Shown here one piece after another: positions 33,429 to 41,546 of a stretch of DNA of 64,000 nt; position 1 is the first letter of the stretch; every line of letters begins with the position of its first letter. Under the pieces are notes generated by a model. The model saw only the letters and a program-made list of their open reading frames with translations, had not been told where the DNA came from and ran no database searches. Source of the DNA: AC-32 sp963772975 (GTDB lineage: Bacteria; Actinomycetota; Thermoleophilia; Gaiellales; Gaiellaceae); the NCBI GenBank assembly GCA_963772975.1, contig CAVYZH010000010.1, positions 124,001 through 188,000 on the forward strand, read 5' to 3'. Position numbers and translations under genes: made by a program.

Positions 33429-34610
33429 ATGCCAGAGCGAGAGCAGGAATTCCTCGAATACGTGCAGTCCGGCGGCCAGGTCGAGGCCGGCGACTGGATG
33501 CCCGACGAGTACCGCGCCCGCCTGCGCAAGTTCATCGAGATGCACGGCAACTCGGAGCTGATGGGCGTGCTGCCCGAGCGCGAGTGGATCCTGCGCGCGC
33601 CGACGCTGCAGCGCAAGCTCGCCCTGACCGCGAAGGTGCAGGACGAGGTCGGCCACGCGCAGCTGATCTACCGCGTCGTCGAGGATCTCGGCAAGACGCG
33701 CGAGGAATGCCTCGACGACCTGATCTCGGGCAAGTCGAAGTTCCACAACGTCTTCCACTACCCGACCAAGACCTGGGGCGACGTCGGCGTGATCGCCTGG
33801 CTCGTGGACGCGGCCGCGATCATCAGCCAGAAGGCGCTGCTCAAGTGCTCGTACGCGCCGTACGCACGGATCATGAAGAAGATCTGCTGGGAGGAGTCGT
33901 TCCACATCCTCCACGGCCGCGACGTGATCCTGACGCTGATGAACGGCACCGACGACCAGCGCGAGCTGGTGCAGGAGGCGCTGAACCGCTGGTGGGGGCC
34001 ACTGATGCAGTTCCACGGCAACCCGATCCCGACCGACGAGGACCCGATGTTCATCTGGCGGATCAAGAGCCAGGGCAACGACGAGGCGCGCCAGCAGTTC
34101 CTCGACGGCTACGTGCCGCAGATCTGGGAGCTCGGCCTGACGGTGCCGGACCCGGAGCTGCGCAAGGACGAGGAGACCGGCCGCTGGCACTACACCGAGC
34201 CGGACTGGGACGAGCTGATGAGCGTCGTCACCGGGCACGGGCCGAAGACCGAGGAACGGCTCGACCTGCGGCGCCAGGCACGCGAGAACTCGGCCTGGGT
34301 GCGCTCGGTCCTGCTTGGCCGCGTGATCTACGAGGTCTTCAGACAGGAGCGCAAGGGCCAGGCGTTCCAGCACGCCGGCTCGGTCGAGGCCGCCGACGAG
34401 CGCTTCGCCGAGTCGTACGCGCGGGAGCAGTACGGCCGCCGCGGCGAGTCGGTCGCGCTCTGGGTCGTCGCCCGCGACTCGATCATGCGGATCGAGGAGT
34501 TCGTCGACGAGCTGAACCGCAACTACCACCGGGTGGACGGGTATCCGCTGCGGGAGAAGCTGAAGGAGGCGCGTGAGCGAGCGAGCCGAGCTGCTGCTAG
34601 AGATCGCTGA
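33429..34610 (+). CDS. paaA: 1,2-phenylacetyl-CoA epoxidase, PaaA-PaaB fusion
   Basis: 393 residues. Residues 1-290 are the catalytic PaaA ferritin-like subunit, with di-iron ligand motifs QDEVGHAQ (73-76) and WEESFHILHG (155-159). Residues 297-352 match PaaB, normally a separate protein of about 95 residues: VIYEVFRQERKGQAFQHAGS, then EAADERFAESYAREQY and ALWVVARDSI. A 40-residue tail follows. The enzyme epoxidises the ring of phenylacetyl-CoA. The reading frame is continuous, with no stop or start at the junction. A SD (GGGAAGGGG) precedes the ATG. paaC starts inside its 3' end. Confidence 0.93.
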   Translation: MPEREQEFLEYVQSGGQVEAGDWMPDEYRARLRKFIEMHGNSELMGVLPEREWILRAPTLQRKLALTAKVQDEVGHAQLIYRVVEDLGKTREECLDDLISGKSKFHNVFHYPTKTWGDVGVIAWLVDAAAIISQKALLKCSYAPYARIMKKICWEESFHILHGRDVILTLMNGTDDQRELVQEALNRWWGPLMQFHGNPIPTDEDPMFIWRIKSQGNDEARQQFLDGYVPQIWELGLTVPDPELRKDEETGRWHYTEPDWDELMSVVTGHGPKTEERLDLRRQARENSAWVRSVLLGRVIYEVFRQERKGQAFQHAGSVEAADERFAESYAREQYGRRGESVALWVVARDSIMRIEEFVDELNRNYHRVDGYPLREKLKEARERASRAAARDR

Positions 34611-35145
34611 CGACGAGCTGATCCTCGGCTGGCGCGACTCGGAGTGGACAGGGATTGCGCCGTTCCTGGAGGAGGACGTCGCCTTCTCGTCGATCGCGCA
34701 AAACGAGGTCGGGCACGCGCGCGCGCTGTACGAGCTCGCGGCGCGCGACCTCGGCACGACCGCGGACGAGCTCGCCTTCGACCGCGAGCCGTCCGAGTAC
34801 CGCTGCTCCGAGCTCGTCGAGCTGCGGCTGCCCGAGTGGGAGCGCACGATCGCGCGGCACGTCTTGTACGAGCAGGCCGACGCGGAGCGGCTCGAGCAGC
34901 TGAAGGCCTCGGACGACGCCGAGGTTGCCGGGCTGGCGGCGAAGATCGACCGCGAGGAGATCTACCACCGGCTGCACGCCGAGATGTGGCACGCGCGCCT
35001 CGAGCACGAGCCGCGCTACCGCGAGGCGCTCGAGGAGCTGCGGCCGCTGGTCGGCAAGCGGAACGGCCACTCGCCCGAGCTGGCGGCGCTGTGGGAGGAG
35101 ATGACGTCGGTGCGCCGCTCGCAGCCGGCCGGCACGACGTGGTGA
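34573..35145 (+). CDS. paaC: 1,2-phenylacetyl-CoA epoxidase structural subunit PaaC (short)
   Basis: 190 residues; PaaC is usually around 240-260, so this one is short. Recognisable are ADDELILGWRDSEWTG, the ferritin-like NEVGHARALYELA, and REEIYHRLHAEMWHARL. PaaC pairs with PaaA in the (AC)2 core and helps bind substrate. The GTG lies 38 nt inside paaAB, so translation is coupled. Confidence 0.9.
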   Translation: MSERAELLLEIADDELILGWRDSEWTGIAPFLEEDVAFSSIAQNEVGHARALYELAARDLGTTADELAFDREPSEYRCSELVELRLPEWERTIARHVLYEQADAERLEQLKASDDAEVAGLAAKIDREEIYHRLHAEMWHARLEHEPRYREALEELRPLVGKRNGHSPELAALWEEMTSVRRSQPAGTTW

Positions 35146-35621
35146 CCGAGGCTGAAGTCTGGGAGGCGCTGGCCGAGATCCCGGATCCCGAGATCCCGGT
35201 GATCTCGGTCGTCGACCTCGGTGTCGTCCGCGGCGTCCGCGTCGAGGCCGAGCGCGTGCACGTGGAGTTCACGCCGACCTTCCTGGGCTGCCCAGCGCTC
35301 GAGGTGATGCGCGACGCGATGGCCGCGCGGATCGCCGAGCTCGGCGCCGAGCCCGAGGTCGAGGTCGTGCTCGACGACTCCTGGTCGACCGACCGCATCA
35401 CGCCCGAGGGCCGCGAGAAGCTCCGCGCCGCCGGGTTCGCACCGCCGACCCCGCGCGGCGAGGGCACGACGCTGGTGCAGCTGCAGTCGAACGGCTTCCG
35501 CTGCCCGTACTGCGGCTCGCGCGACACGGCGCTCGAGAACATCTTCGGCCCGACGCCGTGTCGCTCGCTGCGCTACTGCCGCGACTGCAAGCAGCCGTTC
35601 GAACAGTTCAAGACGATTTAG
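35142..35621 (+). CDS. paaD: phenylacetyl-CoA epoxidase maturation protein PaaD
   Basis: 159 residues. An N-terminal DUF59/MIP18-like domain (IPDPEIPVISVVDLGVVRGV, then FTPTFLGCPALEVM) is followed by a zinc ribbon (CPYCGS ... RYCRDCKQPFEQFK), the PaaD arrangement. PaaD helps assemble metal centres of the epoxidase system. GTG start in a GTGA overlap with paaC. The usual next gene, the reductase paaE, is absent; the DNA continues with convergent genes. Confidence 0.93.
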   Translation: MTEAEVWEALAEIPDPEIPVISVVDLGVVRGVRVEAERVHVEFTPTFLGCPALEVMRDAMAARIAELGAEPEVEVVLDDSWSTDRITPEGREKLRAAGFAPPTPRGEGTTLVQLQSNGFRCPYCGSRDTALENIFGPTPCRSLRYCRDCKQPFEQFKTI

Positions 35622-36220
35622 CTCTCGATGCCGACGTTGAAGCTCGGGTAGCGGCCGGTCAGCAGCAGCACGTACGCATAGGTCTGCGTCTCGATCCGCA
35701 TCGCGAGCGCGGCGAAGTTCCGCAGGCCCTCGGGCACGCGGCCGGTGGCCAGCGCGATGAACCAGCTGAAGATCGCCAGCAGCTGGTTGATCTGCGAGAG
35801 GATGTTCGAGAGCAGCAGCGCCGGAATCGCGAGGATCCCGCGGAAGAAGACCGTCCACCGGTTCTGTCGCTGCGGCGGGTCGATCTCGAGGTCGATCGGG
35901 TACGTGCCCTCCGTGCCGGTGAACTTCGGATAGGGGTCGGCGACCAGCAACGTGTAGGCGCGGACGTGCGTCGTGTAGCGCAGGAACGTCGCCAGGAAGT
36001 TGTGCAGCCCGTCGGGCGACTGCCCCATGAACAGGGTCGCGAACCAGTTGACGATGTAGGCGAGCACGGCGATCACCGCCCACAGCACCGCCCACAACAG
36101 GAGCGGGATGGCGAGGATCAGGCGGAAGAAGACGGTCAACCGGGTCCGCTGCAGGTCGTCGTTGACGATCAGGCGGATCGGGTGCGTGCTTGCGACTTCG
36201 GGCGTGGCTGTGGCTTCCAT
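35618..36220 (-). CDS. DUF4389 membrane protein
   Basis: 200 residues with two similar halves, each with RLTVFFRLILAIPLLL or RWTVFFRGILAIPALL, a further helix, and an RYTTHVRAYTLLVADPYP or RIETQTYAYVLLLTGRYP segment. This internal duplication is typical of DUF4389. The function is unknown. SD GGGGG before the ATG. It overlaps paaD convergently by four bases and is followed on the same strand upstream by the paaG-like gene. Confidence 0.88.
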   Translation of the reverse strand: MEATATPEVASTHPIRLIVNDDLQRTRLTVFFRLILAIPLLLWAVLWAVIAVLAYIVNWFATLFMGQSPDGLHNFLATFLRYTTHVRAYTLLVADPYPKFTGTEGTYPIDLEIDPPQRQNRWTVFFRGILAIPALLLSNILSQINQLLAIFSWFIALATGRVPEGLRNFAALAMRIETQTYAYVLLLTGRYPSFNVGIES

Positions 36221-36231
36221 GTCGTGCCCCC

Positions 36232-37003
36232 TTAACGGCCCTTGAATTGCGGCTCCCGCTTCTGCAGGAACGCGTCGACTCCTTCGCGGAAGTCCTCCGT
36301 CTGCGTCGCGGCGGCCTGCAGCTGCGCCTCCAGCTCGAGCTGTTCCTCGAGCGTCGCGTGCTGCGCGTTGTCGAACAGTCGCTTCGAGAGGCCGACCCCG
36401 CGCGTCGGCATGGCAGCGAGCTCCGCTGCCCACTCGGCGGCGCGCTCGGCCAGGCGCTCGTCGGGGACGACCTCCGAGACGAGGCCCCACTCGAGCGCCT
36501 CGGCTGCGCTCAGACGGCGGCCGGAGGTCATCCACTCGAACGCGCGCGCCGTGCCCGAGCAGGCGCGTGACGAAGAAGGTGCCGCCCATGTCCGGTACGA
36601 GGCCGATGTTGATGAAGGCCGGGACGAAGGTCGCGCTCTCGGCAGCCAGCCGGAGGTCGCAGGCGCAGGCAAAGGAGAGCCCGGCGCCGGCGGCGGGGCC
36701 GTTGACGGCCGCGAGCACCGGCTTCTCGAGCCCGCGCACCGCGCGGATCGTCGGGTGGTAGTTCCTGCGCAGGCGGCCGGCGATGTCCTTCGCGGCCTCG
36801 CCGAACTCGTTCAGGTCCTGGCCGACGCAGAAGCCGCGGCCCGCGCCGGTGACGACGACCGCGCGCACGTCGTCGGCCCGCGCTTCCTTGAACGCGCCCA
36901 CCAGCTGCTTGTGCAGTTCGGCCGTGAAGGCGTTGAGGACGTCCGGCCGGTTGAGCGTGATCGTCAGGACGCCGCCGTCGCGGCTGGTCTCGACCTCGGC
37001 CAT
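36232..37003 (-). pseudogene. paaG: enoyl-CoA hydratase/isomerase (PaaG-like) with a +1 frameshift
   Basis: Two overlapping frames together give one complete crotonase. The first runs from ATG 37003 (LTITLNRPDVLNAFTAELHK, GRGFCVGQDLNEF, GLSFACACDLRLAAES) to FFVTRLLG. The second resumes with ARAFEWMTSGRRLSAAEALEW and ends in REPQFKGR. The break is at 36554-36556, where one extra C on the plus strand (GGGC for GGC in the gene) shifts the frame. Without it the protein has about 256 residues, the normal length. In the paa pathway PaaG isomerises the ring epoxide to the oxepin. TAGGCT 7 nt before ATG. Confidence 0.85.
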
Positions 37004-37010
37004 CCGCCGC

Positions 37011-37034
37011 AGCCTACAACCCGGTTGCTAGCTT
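37011..37034. promoter_or_regulatory. divergent leaderless promoters of paaG-like and HtrA-like genes
   Basis: TAGGCT (37011-37016, minus strand) is 7 nt before ATG 37003, and TAGCTT (37029-37034, plus strand) is 6 nt before GTG 37041. Only 37 bp separate the two starts, leaving no room for untranslated leaders. Confidence 0.6.
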
Positions 37035-37040
37035 CGGCGC

Positions 37041-37985
37041 GTGGCCGAAACAACGTTCGTCTCATCGGAAGAGGAAGCGCTCGACGCCTATTCGAGCGCG
37101 GTGATCACGGTCGCCGAGCGGCTCGCGCCGTCGGTGGCGAACCTGCGCGTCACGCGCGGCCGCAGGGCCGGCGGCGGCAGCGCGGTGGTGATCACGCCCG
37201 ACGGGTTCCTGCTCACCTCGGCGCACGTGGTCGAGGGGTCGACGCGGCCCGGCCGCGCCTCGTTCGTGGACGGGCGAGAGCTGCGCTTCGACGTCGTCGG
37301 CTCCGACCCGCACTCCGATCTCGCCGTGCTGCGCGCCGACGCGGACGACCTCGTGGCCGCAGAGCTCGGCGACGCAGAGCGGCTGCGCGTCGGCCAGCTC
37401 GTGGTCGCGATCGGCAACCCGAACGGGTTCGCGGGCTCGGTCACCGCGGGCGTCGTCTCGGCGCTCGGACGCTCGCTGCCGACCGGGAGCGGACGGATCG
37501 TGGACAACGTGATCCAGACCGACGCCGCATTGAACCCCGGCAACTCGGGCGGCGCGCTCGCCGACGGCCGCGGCCGTGTGATCGGCGTCAACACCGCGGT
37601 CGCCGGCGTGGGCCTCGGGCTGGCGGTGCCCGTCAATGACGCGACCCGGCAGATCGTCGGCGCACTGATGACCGAAGGGCGCTTCCGGCGCGCCTACCTC
37701 GGAATCGCGGGCGGCTCCCGGCCGTTGCCGCCGCGGCTCGCACGCCGGCTCGGGCGAGGATCCGGCGTCGAGGTCGTGCAAGTGGTCGAGGGCTCGCCGG
37801 CGGCGGAGGCCGGCCTGCGGCCCGAGGACCTGGTCGTCGAGCTCGACGGCTCGCCGGTCGCCGACGTCGGCGACATCCAGCGCCTGATGGTGGTCGAGAA
37901 GATCGGCGCGCCCGTGCCCGTCCGCGTGTTGCGCGGCGGCCAGGAGCTCGAGCTCGCGCTCGTTCCGGCCGAGCTCGACGGCTAG
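37041..37985 (+). CDS. HtrA/DegP-like serine protease with PDZ domain, no signal peptide
   Basis: 314 residues. The trypsin-like domain has His in LLTSAHVVEG, Asp in DPHSDLAVLR and Ser in NPGNSGGAL, so the triad is complete. A PDZ domain occupies about 225-310 (VVQVVEGSPAAEAGLRPEDLVVELDG). No signal peptide or membrane helix is visible at the N-terminus, so it is probably cytoplasmic, unlike classical DegP. The 3' end overlaps the convergent LtrA-like gene by four bases. Confidence 0.92.
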   Translation: MAETTFVSSEEEALDAYSSAVITVAERLAPSVANLRVTRGRRAGGGSAVVITPDGFLLTSAHVVEGSTRPGRASFVDGRELRFDVVGSDPHSDLAVLRADADDLVAAELGDAERLRVGQLVVAIGNPNGFAGSVTAGVVSALGRSLPTGSGRIVDNVIQTDAALNPGNSGGALADGRGRVIGVNTAVAGVGLGLAVPVNDATRQIVGALMTEGRFRRAYLGIAGGSRPLPPRLARRLGRGSGVEVVQVVEGSPAAEAGLRPEDLVVELDGSPVADVGDIQRLMVVEKIGAPVPVRVLRGGQELELALVPAELDG

Positions 37986-39157
37986 ATCTGACCGGTCACG
38001 CCGCCCGAGTGCCCTTCGTGGCCCTCGAGCTCGGCGATCACCTGCCCGACCAGCACCGCGGCGAGCAGCCACACGATCAGCACCGGTGAGAGCCAGCTCG
38101 AGAGGACGATCAACACGCCGGCCACCGCCGCGGTCGCGAGGCGCAGCAGGACGTCGACGTCGAAGAGCGCCGGCGGCGTGACGAACTGGATCGCCGCCAG
38201 CCCGGTCATGCACAAGGCCGTGCCCGCCGCCACGATCCAGCCGATGTGGTCGTAGCGCGGACCGGGCTCAACGGAGAAGATCGCCAGCTTCACGCCGACG
38301 CCGAGCGCGGCGATCCCGGCCGTGACGAAGTAGTGGGCGTAGACGTACGTGAGCCCGCTGCGGACGTTGCGCATGAAGATGGACGGCGCGTCGAGGAAGT
38401 CGAAGTAGAGCCACCAGATCGCGGCGGCGGTGAGGAAACCGCCGAACGCGACGGCTCCCGAGAGCACCGTCCAGCTGACGTGCGCGGTCCCAAGCACGAC
38501 GCCGATCACGCCTTCGCCGAGCACGATCAGGACGAGCAGCCCGAACCGCTCGGGCAGATGCCGTGGGTGGACCGGCATCCCACGCAGCAGCTGCCAGACC
38601 TTGACCGGGGCCCAGTGCTCGAGCAAGAGCGCCACTCCCCAGAGCACGTACTTCCACGGCGTCGGCACCGCTAGCGAGATCAACCAGACACCGACTGCGG
38701 CGCTGAAGACGAGTAACAGCCAGCCCGCGACCGGGCGGGCGACCTCGAGGTCGCGGTAGACGCGCGCGTAGAGCACGAGCAGCACCAGGCGAACGGCGAC
38801 GTAGGCGATGACGAAGGCGTTCTGGCCGCCGTGCAGGGCGTCCGGCACGGTGCTAGCGAGCGCGGCGACGAAGAACATCGCGATCAGCGTCAGCAGCCGG
38901 TAGACCAGGTCGTCGGTGTCGAACCGCGTCGCGTAGAACGCGAAGCCGGACCACGCCCAGCTGATCGGCAGGAAGAGGGCGAGGTAACGGCCGAAGCCGA
39001 CGGCGGTCGGGTCGGCGCTGAGTGTCGAGGCGACCTCAGCGATCGCCGCGACGAAGACGAGGTCGAAGAACAGCTCGAGCCAGGTTGCGCGGCGCTCCTC
39101 GCCGTCGTCGAGCGTGCGCAGCCGCGGCGGGTCGAGGAAGCGGTCGAACCTGCTCAG
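37982..39157 (-). CDS. LtrA-family membrane protein (low-temperature requirement A-like), CTG start
   Basis: 391 residues with about ten helices when read from CTG 39157: LSRFDRFLDPPRLRTLDDG, then RRATWLELFFDLVFVAAIAE, which is the family's conserved N-terminus. The first usual start (38878) would delete this block and two or more helices. GGGAGG lies 9 nt before the CTG, a good SD. Later family marks are HLPERFGLLVLIVLGEGVIG and WWLYFDF. The biochemical role of LtrA is unknown. It follows the crotonase gene by six bases in a four-gene operon. Confidence 0.88.
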   Translation of the reverse strand: MSRFDRFLDPPRLRTLDDGEERRATWLELFFDLVFVAAIAEVASTLSADPTAVGFGRYLALFLPISWAWSGFAFYATRFDTDDLVYRLLTLIAMFFVAALASTVPDALHGGQNAFVIAYVAVRLVLLVLYARVYRDLEVARPVAGWLLLVFSAAVGVWLISLAVPTPWKYVLWGVALLLEHWAPVKVWQLLRGMPVHPRHLPERFGLLVLIVLGEGVIGVVLGTAHVSWTVLSGAVAFGGFLTAAAIWWLYFDFLDAPSIFMRNVRSGLTYVYAHYFVTAGIAALGVGVKLAIFSVEPGPRYDHIGWIVAAGTALCMTGLAAIQFVTPPALFDVDVLLRLATAAVAGVLIVLSSWLSPVLIVWLLAAVLVGQVIAELEGHEGHSGGVTGQI

Positions 39158-39163
39158 CGGCGG

Positions 39164-39931
39164 CTACCTCCCTTTGAACTCGGGCTTGCGCTTCTCCGTG
39201 AACGCGGTCAGGCCCTCGCGGGCATCCTCGCTCGCGAAGGCCAGGTAGAGCGCTCGCCGCTCGGCCTCGAGGCCGGCGCTCAGCGTCGTCTCGTAGGCGC
39301 GGTCAACCGACTCCTTCGCCAGGCGAGTCGCGACCGGGCCTTGCTCGGCGATCTCGCGCGCAACGCGCTTCGCCTCCTCGAGCCAGGCCTCCTTGGCCAC
39401 GACCCGCGCGACCAGGCCGGCCTGCAGTGCCTCGCGCGCGGAGAGGCGGCGGCCGCTGAGAATCACGTCCATCGCCAGCGCCTTGCCGACGGCGCGGGTC
39501 AGGCGCTGCGTCCCGCCGGCGCCGGGGATGATCCCCAGGCCGGTCTCCGGCTGGCCGAACTCGGCGGTCTCCGACGCGATGATCAGGTCGCAGCTCATGG
39601 CCAGCTCGCAGCCCCCGCCCAGGCAGTAGCCGGAGACCGCGGCGACGAGCGGTGTCCAGAGGCCGCGGATCGCGTCCCAGCGCTCGACGCGCCGCTGGTA
39701 GTAGAGGTCGATCGCCGAGGTTTGCGCGAGCTCACCGATGTCGGCGCCGGCCGCGAAGGCGCGCTCGCTGCCGCCGAGCACGATCGCGCGCACCGACTCG
39801 TCCCGGTCGAGCTCCGCGAGCTTCGTGACGAGCTCGTCCATCAGCTCGTCGGAGAGCGCGTTCAGCACCTCGGGCCGGTTGAGCAGGACGACCCCAACGG
39901 CGCCGTCGCGCTCGACCTCGACCAGGCTCAC
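39164..39931 (-). CDS. enoyl-CoA hydratase/isomerase family protein
   Basis: 255 residues, typical crotonase. VVLLNRPEVLNALSDELMDEL, ERAFAAGADIGELA (oxyanion-hole loop), GYCLGGGCELAMSCDLIIAS and ETGLGIIPGAGGTQRLTRAVG include both catalytic Glu positions of enoyl-CoA hydratases. It would hydrate trans-2-enoyl-CoA. The GTG at 39931 forms GTGA with the stop of the second crotonase. Confidence 0.92.
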   Translation of the reverse strand: MSLVEVERDGAVGVVLLNRPEVLNALSDELMDELVTKLAELDRDESVRAIVLGGSERAFAAGADIGELAQTSAIDLYYQRRVERWDAIRGLWTPLVAAVSGYCLGGGCELAMSCDLIIASETAEFGQPETGLGIIPGAGGTQRLTRAVGKALAMDVILSGRRLSAREALQAGLVARVVAKEAWLEEAKRVAREIAEQGPVATRLAKESVDRAYETTLSAGLEAERRALYLAFASEDAREGLTAFTEKRKPEFKGR

Positions 39932-40737
39932 TTCTTCTCCAGGAACTTCTCGATCGCCGCCTTCGGCTCTTCGGTGGCCATCGAGAGCGCGAGCCAGTCG
40001 CGCGCGTGGTTGATCGTCTCGTGCCAGGCGAAGTCGCGCCAGAAGTTCAGGTGCTGCTTCGCGTAGCGCGTCGTCTGCGGCAACTTGCGTTCCAGGTTCT
40101 CGACCACCGCGTCGACCTTCGCGTCCAGGTCCACGGCCGGGACCGCCCAGTTGACGAGCCCCCACTCCGCCGCCTTCGTCGCCGGGATCTCCTCGCACAT
40201 GAGCACGATCTCGCGCGCGCGCCGGTCGCCGACCATGATCGTCAACCACTGGGTCGCGCCGCCTGCGGGCACCGAGCCATGCTCCGGCCCGACGTGGCGG
40301 ATGCAGGCGTCGTCCACCATCACGGCGAGATCGCAGGCCATCTGCAGCTCGTTGCCGCCGCCGACCGCGATCCCGTTGATCCGCGCAAGCGTCGGCTTGC
40401 CGATCTCGCGCAGCCGGTCGTGCATGTCCTTGAAGGCGCCGAACCACTTCCAGTACTCATTCGGCTTGCCGAGGTAGTGCTCGGCCCACTCCTTCAGGTT
40501 CGCGCCGACGCAGAAGGCTCGGCCCGCCCCCGTCACGACCACGACGCGGATCGAGTCGTCGTACGACGCGTCCTCGCACGCGCGCGCGATCTCGCGGAGC
40601 ATCTTGTAGTCGAACGCGTTCAGGATCTCCGGGCGGTTGAGCGTGATGGTCGCCCGCGGCGGCGACTTCTCGTAGACGATCCGCTCGAAGCCGAGCTCCT
40701 CCGGCGCGACTGGCCTGGGCGCGTCGGGCTGGCTCAC
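39928..40737 (-). CDS. crotonase-fold enzyme (enoyl-CoA hydratase-like)
   Basis: 269 residues. RATITLNRPEILNAFDYKMLRE, GRAFCVGANLKEWAEHYLG and GIAVGGGNELQMACDLAVM are the conserved blocks. At the second catalytic position it has EHGSVPAGGATQWL where hydratases have Gly-rich LGIIPGAGG with a Glu, so the reaction may differ (isomerase or ring-cleaving hydrolase are options). The N-terminal 20 residues are an extension. Overlaps its EthD neighbour by four bases. Confidence 0.85.
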   Translation of the reverse strand: MSQPDAPRPVAPEELGFERIVYEKSPPRATITLNRPEILNAFDYKMLREIARACEDASYDDSIRVVVVTGAGRAFCVGANLKEWAEHYLGKPNEYWKWFGAFKDMHDRLREIGKPTLARINGIAVGGGNELQMACDLAVMVDDACIRHVGPEHGSVPAGGATQWLTIMVGDRRAREIVLMCEEIPATKAAEWGLVNWAVPAVDLDAKVDAVVENLERKLPQTTRYAKQHLNFWRDFAWHETINHARDWLALSMATEEPKAAIEKFLEKK

Positions 40738-41012
40738 GAGACGTCCGCGAACAGCACGTGGAAGCGGCCGCCCATCTCCATCGCGTCCTTGCCCGTCGCC
40801 ATGAACTCCTCGGTGCGCGCGGCCTCGTTGAACGCCTCGCGGTCAGGGAACTCCCACTCCGCGTAGTAGGCGTACGGCGGCTCGCCCATCGGCGCGCCGA
40901 AGACCTTGCCGTGCCGGAACGTGCTGCCGGGCACCTGCCGGCAGAGCTCGGCGTGCTGCTCGTACCGCTCCAGATCGGGTTCATTCTCGTAGAGCACGAA
41001 GGCCCTGACCAT
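40734..41012 (-). CDS. EthD-domain protein
   Basis: 92 residues of the dimeric ferredoxin-like EthD fold: VRAFVLYENEPDLERYEQH, PGSTFRHGKVFG, PPYAYYAEWEFPDREAFNEA. EthD proteins accompany ring- or ether-degrading enzymes in catabolic operons, which fits two following crotonases. First gene of the 41012-37982 operon; SD GGAGGGAG upstream. Confidence 0.85.
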   Translation of the reverse strand: MVRAFVLYENEPDLERYEQHAELCRQVPGSTFRHGKVFGAPMGEPPYAYYAEWEFPDREAFNEAARTEEFMATGKDAMEMGGRFHVLFADVS

Positions 41013-41077
41013 CCAGCACTCCCTCCGTCGAGGACGGCGGGGAGCGTACCGCGTGGGCGTGGTAGCGTCGCCGCGCG

Positions 41078-41518
41078 GTGAACGTCCTCGTCGTGCTCTT
41101 CGCGATCATCGCCGGGGTCGCCGGCTCGGTGCAGGTCGCAGTGATGGCCAAGCTCGGCGACCGCGTCGGCGTCTTCGGCGCGCTCGCCTGGGCGACCTCG
41201 CTGGCGGCATTGCTCGCGGTCGCGCTGATGCTGGTCGCGCGCCAGAGCTTCGGCGAGTTCGCCGCCGCCGCGCGTCAGCCGGTCTGGCTCTGGAGCGGCG
41301 CGCTGATGAGCATCATCATCGTGCTCGCGATCACGGTCGCGGGCTCGCGGATCGGGGTGATCGCGACCGTCGCGGCGCTGCTCGCCGGCCAGTTCGCCGC
41401 CGGCGCCGCGATCGACCGCTGGGGCTTGCTCGGCGCCGAGCGCGTCGGCATCGGCTGGTGGAAGATCGCCGGGATCCTGCTGCTCGGAATCGGCGCCGGG
41501 TTGACGCTCAAGCGCTGA
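41078..41518 (+). CDS. DMT-family transporter, half-size (DUF606/YdcZ-like)
   Basis: 146 residues with five predicted helices; VVLFAIIAGVAGSVQVAVMAKLGDRVG at the N-terminus and GIGWWKIAGILLLGIGAGLTLKR at the end fit the YdcZ branch of the drug/metabolite transporter clan. The substrate is unknown. GTG start with TAGCGT 9 nt upstream. Confidence 0.82.
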   Translation: MNVLVVLFAIIAGVAGSVQVAVMAKLGDRVGVFGALAWATSLAALLAVALMLVARQSFGEFAAAARQPVWLWSGALMSIIIVLAITVAGSRIGVIATVAALLAGQFAAGAAIDRWGLLGAERVGIGWWKIAGILLLGIGAGLTLKR

Positions 41519-41546
41519 ACCGGAATACCGGCGTGAACCGAGACGT

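Noticed and set aside
32201..34576. A very long plus-strand open frame (over 790 codons) across the TetR, dehydrogenase and paaAB genes
   Set aside because: It is the shadow frame of real genes on both strands. It is arginine/alanine-rich, has no domain, and disagrees with the PaaA, PaaC and TetR motifs.
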